Source: LMUY01 sp964244585
GTDB lineage: Bacteria > Pseudomonadota > Alphaproteobacteria > Acetobacterales > Acetobacteraceae
Reading direction: 5' to 3'
Length of the DNA stretch: 64,000 bases
NCBI GenBank assembly: GCA_964244585.1
Contig: CAXTJM010000002.1
Span: 1-64,000 of the forward strand
A program made the translations under genes and the position numbers. The notes under the pieces are model-generated. The model had not been told where the DNA came from, did no database searches, and saw nothing but the letters and a program-made list of their open reading frames with translations. Numbering within the stretch: position 1 is the first letter of the stretch; each line of letters starts with the position of its first letter. Below, piece after piece: positions 59,476-64,000 of this stretch.

Positions 59476-60195
59476 CTACGCGCCGGATGGCCAGGACAGC
59501 TCGATCACGTGGACGTCCCCGAACAAATAGGGGCCAAACTGATGCAGGTGGGAACCGGCCTGGCCTTGCCGTGCCCGGGCGGACAACCGGGCCGCCTTGG
59601 CGGGCGGGATGTGGACCGTCGTCGTGCAGACGACCTTGAGCCGTAGTCCCGCCGCCGCCGCGCGGCACCCGGTGGCCGGCAGGCCGACGAAGGCGTTGTG
59701 GGTCACCAACGCGCGCCCATGCGGCACGGCCAGATGGTCAGGCAGCCGGGCAAGGAAGCCATCCAACAACAATCGCCCGTCCGTGCCGCCATAGCTCCAC
59801 GTCGCGTGGCGGCCCGGCGTATCGGGCGTGTCCATGGGAAAATGCGGCAGGTTCGCAACGATCAGGTCGAAGCGCCGTCCTGCCACCGGCGCCCACATGT
59901 CGCCGCAATGGATGTCGTGCGGCACGCCAAGACCGGCCAGGACGCTCCGTGTCGTCGTGACCGCATCCTCCTCCACGTCCACGCCGGTGACGCTCTTCGC
60001 GCCCGACAGGATCGCGGCAGCCAGCACCGCCCCGCTTCCGGTGCCAAGCTCCAGCACGGACGCGGCCGGGCTGGCCAGCATCGCCGTCCGCAGCGCGCCG
60101 ATCAGCAATCCTGTGTATTCGGACGGGACAAAGGCCCGCTCATGCGCCAGGCGGTCCGGATCATCGGCGTTGCGCGCGGCCGTCGATCGAGCCAC
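59476..60195 (-). CDS. Class I SAM-dependent methyltransferase (HemK/PrmC-like)
   Basis: 239 residues from a GTG start with AAGGGA upstream. SAM motif I is LELGTGSGAVLAAA (about residues 48-61), followed by VTGVDVEEDAV (motif II, acidic Asp) and a NLPHFP tetrapeptide-type motif at about 113, a variant of the NPPY motif of N-glutamine, RNA or DNA amide methyltransferases. Substrate unknown. Its stop is two bases before the TTG of the transporter fusion, so the three minus-strand genes are probably one transcript. Confidence 0.8.
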   Translation of the reverse strand: MARSTAARNADDPDRLAHERAFVPSEYTGLLIGALRTAMLASPAASVLELGTGSGAVLAAAILSGAKSVTGVDVEEDAVTTTRSVLAGLGVPHDIHCGDMWAPVAGRRFDLIVANLPHFPMDTPDTPGRHATWSYGGTDGRLLLDGFLARLPDHLAVPHGRALVTHNAFVGLPATGCRAAAAGLRLKVVCTTTVHIPPAKAARLSARARQGQAGSHLHQFGPYLFGDVHVIELSWPSGA

Positions 60196-60318
60196 CGGAC
60201 CGGATCCCTTGCTAACTGATGAACGGCACTTGCTGCCGATCTTGGTGGTCGGTTTTCACGCCCGTCACCTTGCCGGCCGCCTTGCGATCTGTCCAGATTG
60301 ACGCCAGTCAACGGGGGC

Positions 60319-61617
60319 ATGGAACGTCGCGGTGCAAGTCCAGGATGGAGCAGCCCGGTGATACTTGGTGGCGGACGCCGACGCCTGCGACCGGGGCGGT
60401 ACGTTGTCCCCGCGCTCGTCGTGGCAGTGCTCGGCTGGGCTGCCATCTCCGCCATTCCGCCCCGCACGATCACGATCGAGACCGGGCCGGTCGGAGGCGG
60501 CTATTACGACGACGCGGTCAAGTACCAGGCCGTCCTGCGGCAACACGGGATCAAGACGGTCATCGTCCCGAAGGCGGACAGCCTGGCCATCATCGCGGAT
60601 GTGCAGAACGACCGTTCGGGGACGCTGGTCGGCTTCGCGGCGCAGGACATCAAGCCCGCCGATGTGCCCGACGTCGCCTCGGCCGGCCGGGTGGAGATCC
60701 AGCCGCTCTTCACGTTCGTGCAGCGCAGCTTGGGCCCGGTGGACGGCCTGGGCGGGTTGCGCGGACACAGCATCGTCCTGCCACCCGAACATAGCGCCAC
60801 ATCCGAGGCCGCGCTGAAGCTCTTGAGCCTGTTCGACGTCGATCGAACCAACAGCCGCATCACCATGATGCCGCTGAGCGAGGCGGTGGCTGCTCTGCAA
60901 GCCGGCTCGTTCGATGCCGGGATGTTCCTGCTCTCTGCCGATAACGGGTTCATCACGGCAGCGGCCATGACCCCGACGCTGGCGCTGGTCAATGACCGGC
61001 ACGCCCTGGCCGAAAGCCGCCGCGTGCCCTTCCTGCAGCCGGTCGTACTGCCTCGCGGGATCTATGACCTGGCCGAGGATCTCCCGCCCGGGGATGTCGA
61101 CATGGTCGGCGCCCCCGTCGATGTGGTGGTAAGGAGCAACCTCAATCCCTCGCTGGGCTATGCGCTGCTGGAGGCCATGGCGGCGGTCCACCGCGGGGCG
61201 ACCCTGGTCAGCCAGGTCGGCGCCTTCCCCACCCCGGCGGGCAGCGCGTTGCCGACGCTGCCGATTGCCGCCGGCTACTACCGGAACGGCGTACCGTGGG
61301 TGTACCGCGAATTGCCGCGGAGTGCGGCGGTGTTCGTCGACCGCAACCTCGCCTTCGTGCTGACCCTGCTTGTCCTGACCCAGGTGTATCTCGGGTCCAA
61401 GTGGATCTACGAACTCGGCTACTTCTCGGCCGACCAGATGGCATTGCTCATCCTGCTATGGATCTATCGCAGTTCGACGCGACGCAAGACGCTCTCGGAG
61501 CGGCGGGTAAGGCTGGTGCACGGGATCGAGCGGATGCTGCTGCGCCAGACCAACAAGCAACGCCGCGACGCGCTGATCGCCCGCATCAGGACGATCTCCG
61601 AGCAGGGCCAGTCCTGA
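60319..61617 (+). CDS. TAXI-type TRAP solute-binding protein with two membrane anchors
   Basis: 432 residues from the ATG at 60319 (GGGGG upstream); an in-frame ATG exists 21 bases earlier. An N-terminal helix (YVVPALVVAVLGWAAISA) precedes ITIETGPVGGGYYDDAVKYQ, the TAXI/NMT1-type start of the mature protein, then GFAAQDI and FDAGMFLLSADNGF regions. A C-terminal membrane helix (FVLTLLVLTQVYLGSKWIYE) and a basic cytoplasmic tail follow, unusual for TAXI receptors, which are normally soluble or lipid-anchored. No TRAP permease gene is nearby, so it may be a membrane-bound sensor rather than a transporter part. Confidence 0.75.
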   Translation: MERRGASPGWSSPVILGGGRRRLRPGRYVVPALVVAVLGWAAISAIPPRTITIETGPVGGGYYDDAVKYQAVLRQHGIKTVIVPKADSLAIIADVQNDRSGTLVGFAAQDIKPADVPDVASAGRVEIQPLFTFVQRSLGPVDGLGGLRGHSIVLPPEHSATSEAALKLLSLFDVDRTNSRITMMPLSEAVAALQAGSFDAGMFLLSADNGFITAAAMTPTLALVNDRHALAESRRVPFLQPVVLPRGIYDLAEDLPPGDVDMVGAPVDVVVRSNLNPSLGYALLEAMAAVHRGATLVSQVGAFPTPAGSALPTLPIAAGYYRNGVPWVYRELPRSAAVFVDRNLAFVLTLLVLTQVYLGSKWIYELGYFSADQMALLILLWIYRSSTRRKTLSERRVRLVHGIERMLLRQTNKQRRDALIARIRTISEQGQS

Positions 61618-61629
61618 GTCCGGCCTGCG

Positions 61630-62481
61630 TCAGCCGAATTTCTGCGCCAGTGCCTTGGCATCCTTGGCGAAGGATTGAGCTTCGGCGAGCACCTTGCCGA
61701 TGACCGCGTCCGATTTGGTGGAGACGCTCTCCCACTCCAGGGCCTCGTTCGTGGCGTTGCGAAGGCTCTTGCTGTAGCGGTCGAAGGTGTCGGTGATGGC
61801 CTTCTCCTTCGTCTTCAGCTTGTCGAACCCGGCCATCAGGCCGCGACACGGCTGGAAGACCGCGTCGTTCCAGTGCTTGCCGGCGCCATCCGGCCGCTTT
61901 TCGTCCTTCTTGATGAAATCGGCGGGCGTGACCGCCTGCACCTTGCCGGCCGATGAAACGATGATCCGCCATTGTTCCTTGTCGATCATCTTGAGCAGGT
62001 CGGCGACCTTCTGGCGCACGGCGGGTATTTCGGCGGCGATCAACGGGACCATGGTCTTCATCGTCACATCGTCCACCTTCTTGCCATAGCTGGTGGCGGC
62101 GGAGGCGACCGACTGAGCGTAGGCCGTGGTGGATTTCGGCACGACCTTGCTGGCGCCGAACTCGTCCGCCGCTGCCTTGGCGGCAGCACCAGCCGCCTTC
62201 ACCGCCTTGGACAGGGCTTCGACCTGCGTGATGAACGACTTGGCCTTGCCTTCGGCCTCGGCCTTCCAGCTTTCGGCCGTCACGCCCAGTCCGACGTCGC
62301 CGTCGACCGGGAAACCTGGCTTGGCCAGGAACGCCACCACCTTGCCTTTGGTCTCCTCGACCGTGGCCAGCGCATTCCCGACGCCGGTGAACCCTTTCAT
62401 CTTGGCGATGATACTTTTGTTCTTCTTCCAGGCGTCGGCAGTCAGCTCCTTCGGTATGTCGAAATCCTTGGCAGCGACCAT
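61630..62481 (-). CDS. Lys-rich helical protein of unknown function
   Basis: 283 residues, GAGAGGA before the ATG. No signal peptide, no family recognised. The composition is Lys/Ala-rich with long amphipathic helices (AEGKAKSFITQVEALSKAVK, AAKAAADEFG, YSKSLRNATNEALEWESVS). The N-terminus DFDIPKELTADAWKKNKSII is well formed and the gene lacks frame problems. It is divergent from the partial gene at 62679 across 197 bp. Near the end of the T6SS region, it could be a cargo or accessory protein. Confidence 0.65.
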   Translation of the reverse strand: MVAAKDFDIPKELTADAWKKNKSIIAKMKGFTGVGNALATVEETKGKVVAFLAKPGFPVDGDVGLGVTAESWKAEAEGKAKSFITQVEALSKAVKAAGAAAKAAADEFGASKVVPKSTTAYAQSVASAATSYGKKVDDVTMKTMVPLIAAEIPAVRQKVADLLKMIDKEQWRIIVSSAGKVQAVTPADFIKKDEKRPDGAGKHWNDAVFQPCRGLMAGFDKLKTKEKAITDTFDRYSKSLRNATNEALEWESVSTKSDAVIGKVLAEAQSFAKDAKALAQKFG

Positions 62482-62678
62482 CGTCGGTTCCTCTCTGTGA
62501 CTGCACTGCGGGCGACGTCGCTCCGGTCGGTCATCCTGGCCGGATCGTACGATACGCCGTCGATTAGGACCGAAGCCCAGGTGGCGTCAACGATCATTTC
62601 GCCGCTATACAGAACGGCGGCGCACCAGCCGGCCGGTGTTCGGGCGCCATGCGCGGCGTGGGCAGCAAGGAGGTCGTC

Positions 62679-64000
62679 ATGCCGGTCACAGTGTCACGGT
62701 TCGTGCGGGTCATGTCGCGCGGCAAGGTCGTAACCGACGAGTTGGTGGCCGTGCGCAACGGCAAGGTGGGCGAAGCGCTGGATGCCCTCGAGGCCGAGAT
62801 CGGCCGCCTGCATGCCGCCAACGTCCGGATCCCGGCGCTGCAGGCAAGGCATGCCGAGCTTGCCGCTTCGCGCGATGCGGCGATGCGCCAAACCGGCAAC
62901 GGCGCGGTCTGCGCCGCCTTGGTCCAGGTCAAGCTCGACGCGAGGGCGGCGGCGCTCCAGGCCACGGCGCAGGCCAACGCCGCACTGGCCGTGGCAGGGC
63001 GGCGTACCGCCGGGCTGGCCCAGGTCGACGAGTCGCTCGCCGAGCTGCGCCGGGACATGGGCAAGGTCGGGGCCACCAGCCTCCTGGCAGAGGTGCTGGC
63101 CAACCTGCAGGCGATCGACCATCGCCGGACTGTCCTGGCCGGCGCGACCGATCCGGCTGCCATCGCGACGGAATTGGCCAAGCTTCCCATCCTGCTCGAT
63201 CTCGTCGGCGGTTCGCAGGATCTGTGCGACCGGGCACTGGCGTCCGAGGAGCGCCAAGCCGAGCAACTCACGCGGATCGACAAGGCGCTGGCCGGGCTGG
63301 GTCAAGTGGTCGGGACGATCGCCGACCCGGGATGCAAGGCCCTGTTGGAGACCAGGCTCGTTGCCTTCGCGGACCGGCGCGACGCGTTGGAGGCCGCCGA
63401 CACCCTGGACGACCTGGCAAAAGCCCTGTCGGCCGCCCCCCGGCTGGTGGACGACCTGGCCGAGGCATTGGACGCAGCCGTGGATGCCGCCACCGCGCCG
63501 GCCTTGCATGCGGGCACGGGTGGATCGGGCTACTTGGATGCGGCATCGCCGGATGCCGGCACTACGCGGCTGGATGCCGGCATGGCGCCGTCCAGCTACG
63601 TGACGGCGATGCTGGATAACGCTCCCCTGCCGGCTACTGGTCCGGGTCATGGCGAAGCGGCCGACCTGGATATCGGCGCCCCGGTCGACCCCCGTTTCGA
63701 CGTATCGCCCCCGCAATGGATGGAAGACAGGAAGCGCTCCGGAAACCCCGGCCAGGACAGGAACAAGCCGCTATCCGGTCCGGAGCGCGAGCAGGCCGAG
63801 CGGCTGCAGGCGCTTGGCAAACGGGCGTCCGACCTCAACGCGCGGCTACGGCGCCACCAGGCAGAAGCAAGCCGTGTGGCAGGTGAGGGCAACTTCCTGT
63901 TGGCCGCGCTGCTGAACGATTATGACCGGCTCTCCGAGCTTTTGCTGGCCCAGCTTGCGCCGGACAAGCAACGCTCCGTCGCGTCCGCGATCGCGAAGGA
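62679..64000 (+). CDS. Long helical protein of unknown function, truncated by window end
   Basis: Frame open from the ATG at 62679, six bases after AAGGAGG, to the last base, 440 codons so far with no stop. The N-terminus (TVSRFVRVMSRGKVVTDELV) is short, then helical coiled-coil sequence runs to about residue 290 (ALDALEAEIGRLHAANVRIP, LAELRRDMGKVGATSLLAEV). A Gly/Asp/Pro-rich linker (residues 300-365) precedes another helical block (PEREQAERLQALGKRASDLN) and a third (LLNDYDRLSELLLAQLAPDK). No family recognised. The start is clear; the end is outside the window. Confidence 0.65.
   Translation, partial: MPVTVSRFVRVMSRGKVVTDELVAVRNGKVGEALDALEAEIGRLHAANVRIPALQARHAELAASRDAAMRQTGNGAVCAALVQVKLDARAAALQATAQANAALAVAGRRTAGLAQVDESLAELRRDMGKVGATSLLAEVLANLQAIDHRRTVLAGATDPAAIATELAKLPILLDLVGGSQDLCDRALASEERQAEQLTRIDKALAGLGQVVGTIADPGCKALLETRLVAFADRRDALEAADTLDDLAKALSAAPRLVDDLAEALDAAVDAATAPALHAGTGGSGYLDAASPDAGTTRLDAGMAPSSYVTAMLDNAPLPATGPGHGEAADLDIGAPVDPRFDVSPPQWMEDRKRSGNPGQDRNKPLSGPEREQAERLQALGKRASDLNARLRRHQAEASRVAGEGNFLLAALLNDYDRLSELLLAQLAPDKQRSVASAIAK

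Overview
This is a GC-rich (mostly 65-70% by eye) alphaproteobacterial chromosome segment. The gene types and the style of the encoded proteins suggest Rhodospirillales, most likely Acetobacteraceae; that placement is an inference from sequence only. The window joins three regions: a decaying phage-derived block (1 to about 10.8 kb), ordinary metabolic, transport and redox genes (11.4-24.5 kb), and a complete imp-type type VI secretion system (T6SS) with unusual satellite genes (24.5-64 kb).

Phage block. A Mu gp48-like tail protein (119-781) is followed by a glycine-rich tail fibre, a beta-helix spike-like protein, a small secreted protein, a collagen-like protein, an 888-residue tail protein with an SGNH/sialate-esterase-like domain, small membrane proteins and a GH108 endolysin. 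Three consecutive genes (1616, 3452, 4060) begin with clear Sec signal peptides, which is odd for tail fibres. Three genes in this block (4060-4628, 8243-8900 and the AT-rich DUF4760-like gene at 9781-10306) each have their reading frame split once, whereas the long genes elsewhere in the window are open; this suggests decay. A small minus-strand regulator (10495-10764) has a promoter overlapped by the first of two TAAGAC-N5-GTCTTA-type operators.

Middle region. selO and an opine-dehydrogenase-family gene run leftward. The latter is divergent from a four-gene polar amino-acid/opine-type ABC importer (14152-17134), and the intergenic gap holds a perfect 34-bp palindrome. Then come a zinc alcohol dehydrogenase, a catalase-fold protein, a small membrane protein, a di-haem peroxidase coupled to a cupredoxin, a chemoreceptor and a short-chain dehydrogenase.

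T6SS region. A DUF4280 PAAR-like tip (27488) and a SPOR-domain membrane protein (28044) precede tssJ-tssK-tssL-tssM-tssA-tssB-tssC-hcp-tssE-tssF-tssG-tssH-vgrG, all on the plus strand and mostly overlapping or a few bases apart. The tssL product lacks a peptidoglycan-binding domain, so the SPOR protein may supply that contact. After vgrG the strand and tight spacing continue through a MORN-like repeat protein, two sensor-like membrane proteins (one carrying a multi-pass transporter-like tail), a HAMP/SpoIIE-type phosphatase whose metal-binding GDxxG motif reads GNVPGG, an alpha-helical unknown, a formyltransferase-like protein, an ABC_sub_bind protein and a lytic transglycosylase. I saw no Fha, PpkA or canonical PppA gene, so this block is the best candidate for a little-described regulatory and envelope module. 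Leftward of the tip gene lie a helix-turn-helix protein with eight PFA[ADE][DE] repeats and a 528-residue protein built from two different tandem domain duplications (A-A-B-B).

Right end. A minus-strand substrate-binding/permease fusion, its partner permease and a methyltransferase, then a TAXI-type binding protein, and finally two further helical unknowns, the last of which runs off the window.
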